A stretch of DNA of 64,000 nt from Solibacillus palustris (GCF_022549215.1 NZ_JAKZFC010000005.1:62001-126000), one strand, 5' to 3'. Counted from the stretch's first letter, positions 8,356 to 18,168 are shown. Notes: generated by a model from the sequence alone, not told the origin. Numbers and translations: made by a program.

Positions 8356-9906
8356 TTGAATTTAGTTGAAAAAGTACGACAACAAGCTTTCGAACAACCA
8401 GAAAAAACAGCGTATCACTTTTTAGGGAAGGGCACTTCTTATGGAGAATTAGAGCAAACAATTTCACGTTTTGCTGGAGCTCTAAAAGATTTAGGTGTAC
8501 AAAAGGGAGATCATATCGGCCTTTTACTCGGCAATACACCGCATTTTATCATTAGTTTGTACGCGTCAATGCGTATTGGGGCAGTTGCTATTCCAATCAA
8601 CCCAATTTATACAGCAGACGAAATTTCGTACATTATTAAAAATGGTGATGTAAAGGTTGTTATCGCACTAGATATGTTATTACCGCTTGTGGAGGCAGGG
8701 GTGCAAGGATTCCCACAAGTGACAAATTACATCGTATGCGAAACGACACCTGATATTGGCGAGAAATATGCAGCGTTATCTGACACAGTGAAAGTGAAAA
8801 CAAAATTATTTACACAAGTGTTAGCGGGTGCAACACGTTCTGTTGACCCAGTAGAAGTGGCACCAGATGATACAGCGATTATTTTGTATACATCAGGTAC
8901 TACAGGTCATCCGAAAGGTGCGATGTTAACACATAATAATCTTTATTCAAATGCACGAGATATTGGTGATTATTTAAAAATGACACATGAAGATCGTGTT
9001 ATTGCCACGTTACCGGTATTCCACGTATTCGCATTAACGGTAGTAGTGAATGCGCCATTAACACGTGGAGCTACAATTTTATTAGCGCCACGCTTTAGCC
9101 CAGGTGAAATTTTTGAGTTAGCTGTTACCCATAAAGCAACGGTATTTGCAGGCGTACCGACAATGTTTAACTTCTTATACCAATTTGAAGGTGGCGATGT
9201 AAGTGCATTATCTACATTACGCGTAGCGATTTCAGGTGGATCTTCATTGCCAGTATCATTACTACATAACTTTGAAAATAAGTTTAATGTACGAATTTCA
9301 GAAGGTTATGGTCTGTCAGAAGCTTCACCAGTTACTTGTTTTAATCCAATTGATCGTGACCGTAAGCCTGGTTCAATCGGACAAGCAATCATTAATGTAG
9401 AAAATAAAGTTGTTGATGAAACTGGTCAAGAAGTCGCAATTGGTGAGGTAGGCGAATTAATCGTTCGTGGACCAAATGTGATGAAGGGCTATTATAAAAT
9501 GCCAGAAGAAACAGCGGTTACGATTCGCGATGGCTGGCTATATACAGGTGACTTAGCACGAAAAGACGAAGAAGATTATTTCTTTATCGTGGATCGCAAA
9601 AAGGATTTAATTATTGTAGGTGGTTTTAATGTATATCCTCGTGAAGTAGAGGAAGTGTTGTATTCACACAGCGGTATTGTAGAAGCGGCTGTTGTCGGCT
9701 TCCCAGATCCAAACTTCGGTGAGGCAGTGCATGCTTATGTTGTACTAAAGGATCCTTCATTAACAGTAGAAAATATTCAAGAATACTGCGCGCAGCATAT
9801 CGTAAAATATAAAGTACCTACAGTCATCGAAATTATTGATGAGTTACCAAAAAATACGACAGGTAAAATTTTGCGTCGTTCCTTAAAAGAAGCGATGAAA
9901 GCCTAA
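8356..9906 (+). CDS. lcfB: Long-chain fatty-acid-CoA ligase LcfB
   Basis: Activates long-chain fatty acids to acyl-CoA with ATP for beta-oxidation or lipid use. The 516-residue product has the AMP-binding P-loop LYTSGTTGHPKGA (about 177-189), YGLSEASPVT, WLYTGDLAR and the C-terminal NTTGKILRR lysine. The TTG at 8356 is chosen: AAGGGG ends 9 nt before it and the product starts MNLVEKV like B. subtilis LcfB, whereas the ATG at 8347 directly abuts the ribosome site. Monocistronic, with a terminator after it and a FadR-like site before it. In B. subtilis lcfB is two genes from lplJ; here the Bce module and repeat A lie between. Confidence 0.92.
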   Translation: MNLVEKVRQQAFEQPEKTAYHFLGKGTSYGELEQTISRFAGALKDLGVQKGDHIGLLLGNTPHFIISLYASMRIGAVAIPINPIYTADEISYIIKNGDVKVVIALDMLLPLVEAGVQGFPQVTNYIVCETTPDIGEKYAALSDTVKVKTKLFTQVLAGATRSVDPVEVAPDDTAIILYTSGTTGHPKGAMLTHNNLYSNARDIGDYLKMTHEDRVIATLPVFHVFALTVVVNAPLTRGATILLAPRFSPGEIFELAVTHKATVFAGVPTMFNFLYQFEGGDVSALSTLRVAISGGSSLPVSLLHNFENKFNVRISEGYGLSEASPVTCFNPIDRDRKPGSIGQAIINVENKVVDETGQEVAIGEVGELIVRGPNVMKGYYKMPEETAVTIRDGWLYTGDLARKDEEDYFFIVDRKKDLIIVGGFNVYPREVEEVLYSHSGIVEAAVVGFPDPNFGEAVHAYVVLKDPSLTVENIQEYCAQHIVKYKVPTVIEIIDELPKNTTGKILRRSLKEAMKA

Positions 9907-9913
9907 TAATTCG

Positions 9914-9950
9914 ACACTTACCGCTTTGATTGGTGGTAAGTGTTATTTAT
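9914..9950 (+). terminator. Terminator of lcfB
   Basis: ACACTTACC (9914-9922) pairs with GGTAAGTGT (9935-9943), then TATTTATTTT. Confidence 0.75.
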
Positions 9951-10023
9951 TTTATATTTTGAATTTTAAATAAAAACTGGTAAACTATATATTACGTAAT
10001 CCGAAATAATAATGAGGTGACTT

Positions 10024-11997
10024 ATGACAAACTTTGTAACAAAAGAAAGCTTATTTGAACTACAATCGATTACCAATCCAGTGCTAGCGCCAAATGAGCA
10101 GGAAGCGCTATTTATTCGTACACAAATGAACGAAAAAGAAAATAATTATAATGCCCATTTATTTCACATTGAATTAGCATCAGGCCATTTGACACAATGG
10201 ACATTTGGAAACGAACGAATCTCAAGTCCAGCTTGGTCGCCGAATGGTAAACTAGTGGCATTTTTAGTGAAGCGTGGCGAAAAACAACAGCTCTATTTAT
10301 TAAATAGTCGCGGAGGCGAAGCGCAAGAACTTACGACATTACCAAATGGGGTTAACTCATTTTTATGGAGCCCTTGCGGTGAAAAGATTTGGCTGACAAC
10401 TTCAGTCAAAGAAGGGCTAGCAATTACTGACGAGGAAGAAAAGGAAGATAAAAAATTTCCGAAAGCATATGTAGTCGACAAAATGAAGTATAAAGCCGAT
10501 AGCTTAGGGCTATTACCTCAAAATCGCCATGCACAAATTGCTGTTGTTGAATTGAGCTCAAAAGAAGTAACGGCATATACAGATGCACCTTATTCACATA
10601 GCTTACAAGGAATTTCACATGATGGGAAAACGCTAGTAGTAGCAGTAAACAGAGTTGACAACACTGATGATGTATTCCGCACACCGCTTTATTTAGTAGA
10701 TGTGGACACAAAAGAAGAAATAATGTTAATCGAGGAAGATGGTTATTATGGAGACGCTGCGTTTTCATTTGATGACCGCTATATTGCATTTGGCGGTTCA
10801 GATCAAACATTTAAAAACGCAACGCATGGTCATGTCTATATTTACGATACACAATCAAAAAATAGACAAAAGCTAACAGAAATGTTTGATGTACCAGTAG
10901 GGGATTATGCGGTAGGAGACACTCAACAAGCTGCATCAGCACCAACTGTCATGTGGACGGAAAACAATGATTTGTATTTCCAAGTGTCAACAGAAGGTGA
11001 TGTTCGTTTGTACTATGCAACGCTTGAAGGGGCGATTTATCCGGCATCCCCTGAAAATGAACACGTATATGGCTATGCGATTTTTAAAAATGGTAATCGT
11101 GCATTAATGACCGTATCAAATCCAACATTTCCTGGAGAGCTATTTGATTTTGATATTACAACAGGTGAGCGCAAACAATTAACAACATTTAATGCCGAAT
11201 TTCTAGCAAACACAACACTTTCAACACCAGAGGCAATTGTTTATCCAACAAAAGATGGCTTCACTGTGCATGGATGGATTATGAAACCAGCAAATTACAT
11301 TGCGGGTGAAAAGTATCCACTAATTGTAGAAGTTCATGGCGGACCACATACACTTTATGCCAACACATTCTTCCACGAAATGCAGCTATTAGCAGCTCAA
11401 GGCTATGGCGTCTTATATGTAAACCCACGTGGTAGTCATGGCTATTCGCAAAGCTTTGTAGATGCAGTGCGCGGTGATTATGGTGGCGGAGACTATGAAG
11501 ATATTATGGCTGGATTAGATTATGCGTTAGCCAACTATGATTGGATTGATGAGGCGCGTCTTGGCTTAACGGGTGGTAGCTACGGTGGCTTCATGACAAA
11601 CTGGGCGGTAGGACATACTACCCGCTTTAAAGCAGCGGTAACACAACGTTCAATTTCAAACTGGATTAGTTTTAATGGGGTATCGGATATTGGCTATTAC
11701 TTCACAGAATGGCAAATGCTTGCCGATATGAATAATGTCGAAAAGCTATGGCATCACTCACCATTAAAGTACGCAGCAAATGTGGAAACACCGCTATTAA
11801 TTTTGCATAGCGAACGTGATTTCCGTTGTCCAATAGAGCAAGCAGAGCAATTATACATTACACTAAAACGTATGGGTAAAGAAGTAGCATTTGTTCGCTT
11901 CCCAGAAAGTGACCATAACTTATCACGTACAGGGATTCCGAGCTTACGAGTAGAGCGTTTAGCTCAAATTACGGGTTGGTTTATTAAATATTTATAA
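10024..11997 (+). CDS. S9 family acylaminoacyl/prolyl oligopeptidase
   Basis: Serine peptidase of the prolyl oligopeptidase family, 657 residues, no signal peptide, so cytoplasmic cleavage of short peptides. The N-terminal ~380 residues are a beta-propeller with repeated WSP/GK strands (TolB/WD40-like). The C-terminal alpha/beta-hydrolase domain has the nucleophile Ser519 in GGSYGG, an acid in HSERDFRCP and the histidine in ESDHNLSR, so all three catalytic residues are present; HGGPH gives the oxyanion region. Start ATG 10024 follows GAGGTGA. Single gene with its own terminator. Exact substrate unknown. Confidence 0.9.
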   Translation: MTNFVTKESLFELQSITNPVLAPNEQEALFIRTQMNEKENNYNAHLFHIELASGHLTQWTFGNERISSPAWSPNGKLVAFLVKRGEKQQLYLLNSRGGEAQELTTLPNGVNSFLWSPCGEKIWLTTSVKEGLAITDEEEKEDKKFPKAYVVDKMKYKADSLGLLPQNRHAQIAVVELSSKEVTAYTDAPYSHSLQGISHDGKTLVVAVNRVDNTDDVFRTPLYLVDVDTKEEIMLIEEDGYYGDAAFSFDDRYIAFGGSDQTFKNATHGHVYIYDTQSKNRQKLTEMFDVPVGDYAVGDTQQAASAPTVMWTENNDLYFQVSTEGDVRLYYATLEGAIYPASPENEHVYGYAIFKNGNRALMTVSNPTFPGELFDFDITTGERKQLTTFNAEFLANTTLSTPEAIVYPTKDGFTVHGWIMKPANYIAGEKYPLIVEVHGGPHTLYANTFFHEMQLLAAQGYGVLYVNPRGSHGYSQSFVDAVRGDYGGGDYEDIMAGLDYALANYDWIDEARLGLTGGSYGGFMTNWAVGHTTRFKAAVTQRSISNWISFNGVSDIGYYFTEWQMLADMNNVEKLWHHSPLKYAANVETPLLILHSERDFRCPIEQAEQLYITLKRMGKEVAFVRFPESDHNLSRTGIPSLRVERLAQITGWFIKYL

Positions 11998-12000
11998 CAT

Positions 12001-12040
12001 GAAAAAGGGTATCCATCGAAAGTGGATGCCTTTTCATTTT
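12001..12040 (+). terminator. Terminator of the S9 peptidase gene
   Basis: GAAAAAGGGTATCCA pairs with TGGATGCCTTTTC around a 7-nt loop, followed by ATTTTG. Confidence 0.8.
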
Positions 12041-12208
12041 GTTTCTAATTGCAAAGTAATATTACAGTTTTGTAAATTTGTTTAGCAAACATTGAGTTGT
12101 GGCAACAATTCAACGTACTAAACGTCTTTACATAGACGAAATAATCAACCATCACTTTCATAGTATGGTAAAATAAAAAAATAATTTAGCAGAAAAGAGA
12201 GAGTAACG

Positions 12209-12847
12209 ATGTCAATCATTTATGGGTTAATTGATTTTATTTTACACATCGACGAACATCTTGTTGAAATTATCCAACAGTTTGGGAATTGGTCGTACGG
12301 GATTTTATTTACGATTGTGTTCGTTGAAACAGGCATAGTGATTATGCCATTTTTACCGGGGGATTCACTATTATTTGCGAGTGGTACTCTGGCCGCATTA
12401 GGTGCATTTAATTTATATACATTATTGATTATCTTTTTCGCGGCAGCAGTTCTCGGGGATACAGTCAATTATCATATTGGACATAAAGTAGGGATGTCTA
12501 TTCCGGAAAACAGTTTTATCGGACGAGTTATTAATCGTGAGCGTTTAGAAATTGCACAGCGCTTCTTTAATAAACATGGCGGTAAAACGATTGTTATTGC
12601 ACGTTTCATGCCATTTATTCGTACATTCATTCCGTTTGTTGCCGGTGCAAGTCGCATGAACTATCGTTACTTCCTATTCTATAACGTATTAGGTGCGTTT
12701 TTATGGGTAATGAGTTGTACGCTGCTCGGCTACTTCTTCGGTAATATTCCAATTATTAAAGAAAACTTCTCGTTAGTACTTATTTTAATTATTGTGATTT
12801 CAGTATTACCAGCAATTATTGGTGCACTAAAAGCACGTAAAAAATAA
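12209..12847 (+). CDS. DedA family membrane protein
   Basis: 212 residues, DedA/SNARE-associated (VTT) superfamily; members flip or transport undecaprenyl phosphate or other phospholipids and affect envelope stress resistance. Visible family signs: E-TG...PFLPGDSLL near residues 40-55, the G-D-x-x-x-Y-x-I-G motif (90s), and the R-F-x-P-x-x-R-T-F-x-P-F-x-A-G-A-S-x-M segment near 130-150, with about five hydrophobic segments. Start ATG 12209 with AGAGAGAG-type weak ribosome site. Monocistronic with a strong terminator. Specific paralogue not assigned. Confidence 0.9.
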   Translation: MSIIYGLIDFILHIDEHLVEIIQQFGNWSYGILFTIVFVETGIVIMPFLPGDSLLFASGTLAALGAFNLYTLLIIFFAAAVLGDTVNYHIGHKVGMSIPENSFIGRVINRERLEIAQRFFNKHGGKTIVIARFMPFIRTFIPFVAGASRMNYRYFLFYNVLGAFLWVMSCTLLGYFFGNIPIIKENFSLVLILIIVISVLPAIIGALKARKK

Positions 12848-12849
12848 TG

Positions 12850-12886
12850 AAAAGGGCATTGCTAAACATTTAGCGATGCCCTTTTG
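12850..12886 (+). terminator. Terminator of the dedA-like gene
   Basis: AAAGGGCAT-GCTAAA pairs with TTTAGC-ATGCCCTTT with one mismatch, followed by TTTTG. Confidence 0.85.
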
Positions 12887-12941
12887 TATTAACTATTGAT
12901 TTATGAATATAGAAAGAGAAATACATAAAGTATTCATAAGC

Positions 12942-12983
12942 ATTTAAAAGACCTTATTTTCCTCGGAACTGAGGAGGTCTTTT
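12942..12983 (-). terminator. Terminator overlapping the echA stop codon
   Basis: AAAAGACCT (12946-12954) pairs with AGGTCTTTT (12975-12983). On the minus strand the stem spans the last codons and the stop of the gene and ends in CTTTT. Confidence 0.5.
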
Positions 12984-13730
12984 TTCTGCAAAGGCGTTAA
13001 GTGCTTCAATGCGATCATCTGTTGGAATCGTAAGTTCATAAGCTTTACGTTCTATTTGTAATCCGGTTTGAATATCTGTTTTCATACCTTGCTTTACAGC
13101 AAATTTTGCCTGTTGAATGGCGATTGGTGCATTTTTTAAAATGACTGCTGCGAACTCTGCTGTTATCTCATGTAACTGTTCTCTTGGTGCAATTTTTGTG
13201 ACTACGCCATAGTGTAGTGCTTCTGTGGCTGTCATACGTTTGGCAGTTAAGATTAATTCTAGTGCCTTTGCTTCGCCGATTAAGCGCGGTAAACGTTGCG
13301 TACCACCTGCGCCTGGGATAATCCCGAGGCTTGTTTCCGTTAAGCCAAGTGTAATGGAATCTGCGGCAATACGGAAATCACAAGCAAGCGCTAGTTCAAG
13401 ACCACCACCAAAAGCATAGCCATTCAAGACACAAATTGTTGGCTGTGGCAATTGCTCAATGAGTGAAAACACCTCGCCAAAGCGATTTAAATTTCGTTTA
13501 ACAAGTGTATCAGGCAAAGTTTTACGTTCCTTTAAATCCGCTCCAACTGAAAAGGCTTTATCACCAGCGCCGGTAATAATTACAAGTCGAATATCAGGGT
13601 GAATTTGAATCGATTCAATTACTTTGCGTAATTGCTCTAGCATTTCAAAGTTAAAAGCATTTAACATATCAGAACGATCTAATGTAACATAGGCGATAAA
13701 ATCTTTTTGCTCATATTTTATAGTGTTCAC
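12954..13730 (-). CDS. Enoyl-CoA hydratase/isomerase family protein
   Basis: Crotonase-fold enzyme of 258 residues. Visible: oxyanion-hole segment A-F-S-V-G-A-D-L (about 58-65), G-Y-A-F-G-G-G-L-E-L-A-L with the first catalytic glutamate (~112) and T-E-T-S-L-G-I-I-P-G-A-G-G-T-Q-R-L with the second (~132), so hydratase activity is plausible. Starts with GTG at 13730, preceded by AGGAGG at 8 nt. It stands alone, divergent from the EAL-HDOD gene; the natural acyl-CoA substrate cannot be told from sequence. Confidence 0.88.
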   Translation of the reverse strand: MNTIKYEQKDFIAYVTLDRSDMLNAFNFEMLEQLRKVIESIQIHPDIRLVIITGAGDKAFSVGADLKERKTLPDTLVKRNLNRFGEVFSLIEQLPQPTICVLNGYAFGGGLELALACDFRIAADSITLGLTETSLGIIPGAGGTQRLPRLIGEAKALELILTAKRMTATEALHYGVVTKIAPREQLHEITAEFAAVILKNAPIAIQQAKFAVKQGMKTDIQTGLQIERKAYELTIPTDDRIEALNAFAEKRPPQFRGK

Positions 13731-13828
13731 AATTATAACCTCCTATATTTTGTTAATCTACTTTATAGTACAATGGAAAATAAGAAAAATACAATGAATC
13801 TAAATAAAATTGAGGAAGGGAATTTAAA

Positions 13829-15067
13829 ATGGAAGTTTTCATCGGCAGGCAACCTATATTTAATAGTGAAGAAGAAATTGTTGCGTATGAGCTTTTATAT
13901 CGAAACAATGATGTAAATAAATTTTCTCAAATTGATTCCGATAAAGCGACCATAGATGTTTTGATCAATTCGTTTATAACGATTGGTTTTAAGGAAGTAT
14001 CGAATGGTCTCCCATCTTTTATCAATTTTACAGAAAATTTGATTATGCAGGAGGAGCTTCATTTTTTTAATCCGACAAAAGTAGTAATTGAACTTTTAGA
14101 GAATATCCCAATTACTCCAGCATTAATTGATCGACTTAAAACAATAAAGCGCAATGGTTTTAAACTAGCATTAGATGATTTTACGATGGACGAAAGCGTG
14201 CTCATCTATGACAATTTATTTGAGTTAGTAGACTATATTAAACTTGATTTTATACAGACATCTGAACAAGAGAGAGCCATTATTGAAAATAAAGTAAAAG
14301 CCAATTTCCCGCATATTCAACTACTTGCAGAAAAAGTAGAAACACGTGAGGTATATGAACAGGCAAAGTATTTAGGATATTCATTGTTTCAAGGTTATTT
14401 CTTTCAACGACCGCAAATTTTAAAAGCTACAGACATACCGGCAAACCTATTTCAATATTTCCAAATTATTTCGTTAATGCGTGATGAAAATACGAATATT
14501 GATATGTTAGTTGAATATATCGAACGGGAAATCTCATTAACTTATCGCCTATTAAAGCTAATTAATAATTCATCGAAGCGTTCGAAATCGAAAGTTCGTT
14601 CTATTAAGCAGGCAATAATATTACTGGGGCTAACAGAGCTTCGAAAATGGATTTACTTACTAGCGATGCACGAGTCAGATATACAGAAAAAAGGCGAGGT
14701 ATTCAATGAATTAATATATGCTTCGTTATTCAGAGCGAAAGTATGCGAAAAATGTGCGCGATTAAATTATCAAAATAATTATTCAGAGTATTTTTTAATT
14801 GGGTTATTTTCATTAATAGACGCATTATTAAATCGTCCAATCAATTCGATTTTAGTGCAACTGCCTTTAGCCGAAAATATTATAGAAACGATTAGCGGTG
14901 CCGAGACGGAAATGACGCCATATTTGCAATTTAGCATTGCGCTAAGCAAACTAAATTGGGCGGAAATCGTACCTCTAGCGCGACAATTAAACATTTCGAA
15001 AGATAAGATTATACCGATATATGAAGAAGCGCGTGTCTGGGTGAATGAAGCAATTGATATGAATTAA
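13829..15067 (+). CDS. EAL-HDOD domain protein (YuxH-like)
   Basis: 412 residues: an EAL domain (about 1-200) followed by an HDOD domain (about 205-395). The EAL motif itself reads E-L-L (Glu21 in AYELLYR). Other metal-site positions look kept: Asn in FINFTEN, Glu in VIELLE, the D-D pair in LALDDF, Lys in IKLDF, and Glu in LLAEKVE; the loop after D-D-F lacks the usual glycines. Cyclic-di-GMP hydrolysis is therefore possible but unproven; many YuxH-like proteins may act as sensors or adaptors. Start ATG 13829 follows GGAAGGG. Monocistronic, facing the iron-uptake operon. Confidence 0.85.
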   Translation: MEVFIGRQPIFNSEEEIVAYELLYRNNDVNKFSQIDSDKATIDVLINSFITIGFKEVSNGLPSFINFTENLIMQEELHFFNPTKVVIELLENIPITPALIDRLKTIKRNGFKLALDDFTMDESVLIYDNLFELVDYIKLDFIQTSEQERAIIENKVKANFPHIQLLAEKVETREVYEQAKYLGYSLFQGYFFQRPQILKATDIPANLFQYFQIISLMRDENTNIDMLVEYIEREISLTYRLLKLINNSSKRSKSKVRSIKQAIILLGLTELRKWIYLLAMHESDIQKKGEVFNELIYASLFRAKVCEKCARLNYQNNYSEYFLIGLFSLIDALLNRPINSILVQLPLAENIIETISGAETEMTPYLQFSIALSKLNWAEIVPLARQLNISKDKIIPIYEEARVWVNEAIDMN

Positions 15068-15161
15068 TAATAAACAAAGATGAAGATGTCGCAATGATCT
15101 TCGGTTAATATGAAATGCATATTGAGCTGCTCCATGAAAAAGAATAAGGTATAGTTAAATC

Positions 15162-15208
15162 AATAAGGCACTTCCTGTTCAAAATCGAACAAGAAGTGCC
15201 TTATTTTA
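15162..15208. terminator. Bidirectional terminator between convergent genes
   Basis: AATAAGGCACTTC (15162-15174) pairs with GAAGTGCCTTATT (15193-15205), and the stem extends with TGTTC/GAACA. T-rich on both sides, so it can serve the EAL-HDOD gene and the iron ABC operon. Confidence 0.8.
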
Positions 15209-16000
15209 GATTTTATGCCCTTTACCATATGGAATACATAAAGGTGTACCGAAGATCGGATCATCAATCATTTTACATTTAAGATCAAATACATGTTTTA
15301 CCAATGTGGAAGTCATTATTTCTTTAGGTTTTCCTTGATTAAATACTGTCTGATTACGAACAGTTATGATGTGATCGGCATAACGACATGCGAGATTTAT
15401 ATCATGAAGGACCATAATAATTGTTCGATTTTGCTGTTGATTTAATTCAAATAGCAGATCTAATACTTCTATTTGATGTGTTAAATCCAAGTATGTTGTT
15501 GGTTCATCTAACAAAATTATATCTGTATCTTGTGCAAGAGTCATCGCAATCCATGCGCGTTGACGTTGACCACCAGAAAGCTCGTCCACGGATTTATCTT
15601 GAAGGTGTTCAACACCAGTTGCTTTTAATGCATTCAAAACTATTTCCTCATCTTTTGGTGTCCATTGTTTTCTCCAGCTTTGATGAGGATAACGGCCTTG
15701 CTTAACAAGTTGTAGAACTGTCAATCCCTCCGGTGCTACGGGTGACTGAGGGAGAATGGAGAGTTTTTTTGCTACTTGTTTTGTTGATAACTTAAAAATG
15801 TCCGATCCATCTAATAATACAGATCCTTGCTTCGGTTTTAATAATCGTGCAATTGAGCGTAAAAGCGTAGATTTTCCGCAACCATTGGCACCAATTAACA
15901 CGGTAATCTCATTCATTGGAATAGACAAATCTAGATTTTCAATGATGTTTATATCACCATAACTAAGTGTAAGTGATTTTGTTTCTATAGATTCAGTCAT
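15206..16000 (-). CDS. Siderophore ABC transporter ATPase (YusV/FhuC type)
   Basis: Energises Fe(III)-siderophore uptake. 264 residues with Walker A GANGCGKST (about 37-45), signature LSGGQRQR (~145), Walker B IILLDEP, and H-loop VLHDIN. The D-loop sequence TTYLDLTHQIEVLDLL is characteristic of FecCD-associated ATPases. Third gene of a minus-strand operon, 14 nt after the second permease. In B. subtilis YfiYZ-YfhA borrows the ATPase YusV encoded elsewhere, whereas here the ATPase is in the operon. Confidence 0.92.
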   Translation of the reverse strand: MTESIETKSLTLSYGDINIIENLDLSIPMNEITVLIGANGCGKSTLLRSIARLLKPKQGSVLLDGSDIFKLSTKQVAKKLSILPQSPVAPEGLTVLQLVKQGRYPHQSWRKQWTPKDEEIVLNALKATGVEHLQDKSVDELSGGQRQRAWIAMTLAQDTDIILLDEPTTYLDLTHQIEVLDLLFELNQQQNRTIIMVLHDINLACRYADHIITVRNQTVFNQGKPKEIMTSTLVKHVFDLKCKMIDDPIFGTPLCIPYGKGHKI

Positions 16001-16014
16001 GCAATCTGACTCCT

Positions 16015-17070
16015 TTATTTCCTAGGGTTTCTAAATAATAAATAGATGAAGTAAGGAGCACCAATGGCAGCGGTAAATACACCAGCTGGTACTTCTAATG
16101 GACTAAATGCAGTGCGACCAATAATGTCTGCAACCATAACGAGTAATGCGCCTATTGCTGCGGATGTTGGTATTAAAACACTAAATGATGGACCTACAAT
16201 GCGTCGAGCAATATGTGGTGCCATTAAACCGACAAACCCTATTGCACCAGCGAAAGAAATGGCGCTGGCTACTAAACTCGAGCTTAGGATTAATAAAAGG
16301 AGACGTGTTTTTTGAACAGATTGTCCTAAACTCCCCGCCATATCATCACCCAGTTCTTGGACATTTAATTGTCGTGTAATAAAGATTGTGATAAGTAGAA
16401 GTGCCAGTATCACTGGGATAATTATTTGAACCTGTTCCCAAGTTGCACTTTTAACACTTCCTGTTATCCACTTATTCGCTTCACTTGCCTTATAAATGGG
16501 ACCAATAATCATCAGCATCGTTGTGATAGCTTGCATAAAAGCAGAAACACCGATACCGATTAATACAAGGCGGTTGGGTGTTACACCATCTTTCCAAGCA
16601 AATAGGTACACGATCATACCAACGAAAGTAGCGCCGATAAAACCAGCTAGTGGTAGCCATTCAATACTAACTGTTAAAGAATGATTAGAATCACTGAAAA
16701 TGGCTAAAAAACCAACAACAGCAACACTACCACCAGCTGAAATGCCAATTATATCAGGAGAAGCTAGTGGATTTTTAATAATTCCTTGTAAAATGGCACC
16801 TGCTACTGCCAATGCCATTCCTGCAAAAGCAGCAATAAAAATTCTTGGCAATCGGAAATCGACAATAATTAATTGATCGAATTCAGTACCTTTACCCATA
16901 AGAACTTGAAACACCTTAACAGGATTAATAAATGATTCACCTAATGAAGCACTAAATAAGAAAACAGCTATTGCAATAATGCTAATAATCGATATTTTTT
17001 TTGAGGCTCTCACATCAAGTAAAAAGGATATTTTATTTTGTAATAAACGAATGGGTTTGAAATGCTTCAT
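16015..17070 (-). CDS. yfhA: FecCD-type siderophore permease, second subunit
   Basis: 351 residues, about nine to ten membrane helices, FecCD family. Conserved stretches: PRIFIAAFAGMALAVAGA, NPLASPDIIGIS and GAIGFVGLMAPHIAR, the last one being the cytoplasmic coupling region for the ATPase. The ATG at 17070 is the start: it overlaps the stop of the upstream permease (TAATG), and longer readings upstream are out-of-frame shadow sequence of that gene. The YfhA-like name rests on order and divergence from a YfiY-like binding protein. Confidence 0.88.
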   Translation of the reverse strand: MKHFKPIRLLQNKISFLLDVRASKKISIISIIAIAVFLFSASLGESFINPVKVFQVLMGKGTEFDQLIIVDFRLPRIFIAAFAGMALAVAGAILQGIIKNPLASPDIIGISAGGSVAVVGFLAIFSDSNHSLTVSIEWLPLAGFIGATFVGMIVYLFAWKDGVTPNRLVLIGIGVSAFMQAITTMLMIIGPIYKASEANKWITGSVKSATWEQVQIIIPVILALLLITIFITRQLNVQELGDDMAGSLGQSVQKTRLLLLILSSSLVASAISFAGAIGFVGLMAPHIARRIVGPSFSVLIPTSAAIGALLVMVADIIGRTAFSPLEVPAGVFTAAIGAPYFIYLLFRNPRK

Positions 17071-18071
17071 TATTTTTTTCCACCTTTTCGCGCAAGGTAA
17101 ATAAAGAAAGGTGTCCCGATTATTGCTGTCATAACTCCTACTGGTACTTCTTGAGGCATGATGATATAACGGGCTGTTACGTCTGCAAGTAGTAAAAGAA
17201 TGCCACCTAATAAAGCAGCCATTGGGATAACCCAACGATGATCTGTACCAACAAACTTTCGGGCAAAGTGGGGTACCACAATCCCAATAAAACCTATAGG
17301 ACCAGCAATTGCAACTGAACCACCGGCTAATAGAATAACAATAAGACCAACCGCTACCTTCATGAATCCTAAAGGTAACCCTAATCCTTTTGCTACATCA
17401 TCTCCAAGCGCAAGAATATTCATTTTTGAAGAAATCAGTAGAGCGGCAATCCAACCAAATACTAAATAGGGTAGTACAGCAAGTAAGATTTCAAGCTTTC
17501 TCCCTTGTACAGATCCAGCCAACCAGAATAGTACTTGGTCGAGCTCTGCTTCATTTGTTGCTAGTAACCCTTGAGTAAAAGACGCAAATAAAGCACTAAT
17601 AGCTGCTCCAGCTAAAGTTATTTTGACAGGGGTTATTGCATCTCTACCTGACGAACTAATGCCATAAACAGCTAGTGCTGCAATTGTTGCACCTAAAAAT
17701 GCAATCCATGCAAAAGATTGCAGACTTGATATATGGAAGAAAATCATTGCAAATACGACTGCGAAGCCGGCTCCCGCATTAATTCCTAGTATCCCAGGCG
17801 AAGCTAAAGGATTCTTCGTTAATGTTTGCATAAGTACTCCAGTTATAGCTAAGGAAGCACCCACACAAGTAGCAATGAGAGCTCTCGGGATGCGAACGTT
17901 TTGAATGATGATGTGTTCGTTAGAATTATTGAATTGTGTAAATGATTGATACGTTGTTTGGATGGAAGTATCTGCATAACCATATACAATACTTATGCCC
18001 ATGCATAAAAGTAAAAGTAGCGCTCCAACTATTAATGCAATCATTTTTGAAAAATTACTTTTAAAAATCAT
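17070..18071 (-). CDS. yfiZ: FecCD-type siderophore permease, first subunit
   Basis: 333 residues with about ten membrane helices; pairs with the next gene to form the permease channel. Conserved segments: IRIPRALIATCVGASLAITG-like (R-I-P-R-A-L), NPLASPGILGINAGAG and GPIGFIGIVVPHFAR. The ATG at 18071 has only a weak ribosome site (GAG, 12 nt), so an internal start around residue 11 is conceivable. First gene of the operon, divergent from the binding protein with Fur-like boxes between. Confidence 0.87.
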   Translation of the reverse strand: MIFKSNFSKMIALIVGALLLLLCMGISIVYGYADTSIQTTYQSFTQFNNSNEHIIIQNVRIPRALIATCVGASLAITGVLMQTLTKNPLASPGILGINAGAGFAVVFAMIFFHISSLQSFAWIAFLGATIAALAVYGISSSGRDAITPVKITLAGAAISALFASFTQGLLATNEAELDQVLFWLAGSVQGRKLEILLAVLPYLVFGWIAALLISSKMNILALGDDVAKGLGLPLGFMKVAVGLIVILLAGGSVAIAGPIGFIGIVVPHFARKFVGTDHRWVIPMAALLGGILLLLADVTARYIIMPQEVPVGVMTAIIGTPFFIYLARKGGKK

Positions 18072-18139
18072 ATAATGTCAAACTCTTTTCTAAATAGATT
18101 GTTTTTACAATAAAAAATAAAATTTTATTTTTTATTTAT

Positions 18140-18168
18140 TGACAGCAAGAGATTCTTACAATATTATT
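18140..18168 (+). promoter_or_regulatory. Sigma-A promoter of the siderophore-binding protein gene
   Basis: TTGACA (18140-18145), 17-nt spacer, TATTAT (18163-18168); near-consensus. Confidence 0.7.

Noticed and set aside
17071-17235. N-terminal extension of the second FecCD permease
   Set aside because: The added 55 residues are the out-of-frame reading of the upstream permease; the overlapping TAATG start is the normal one.
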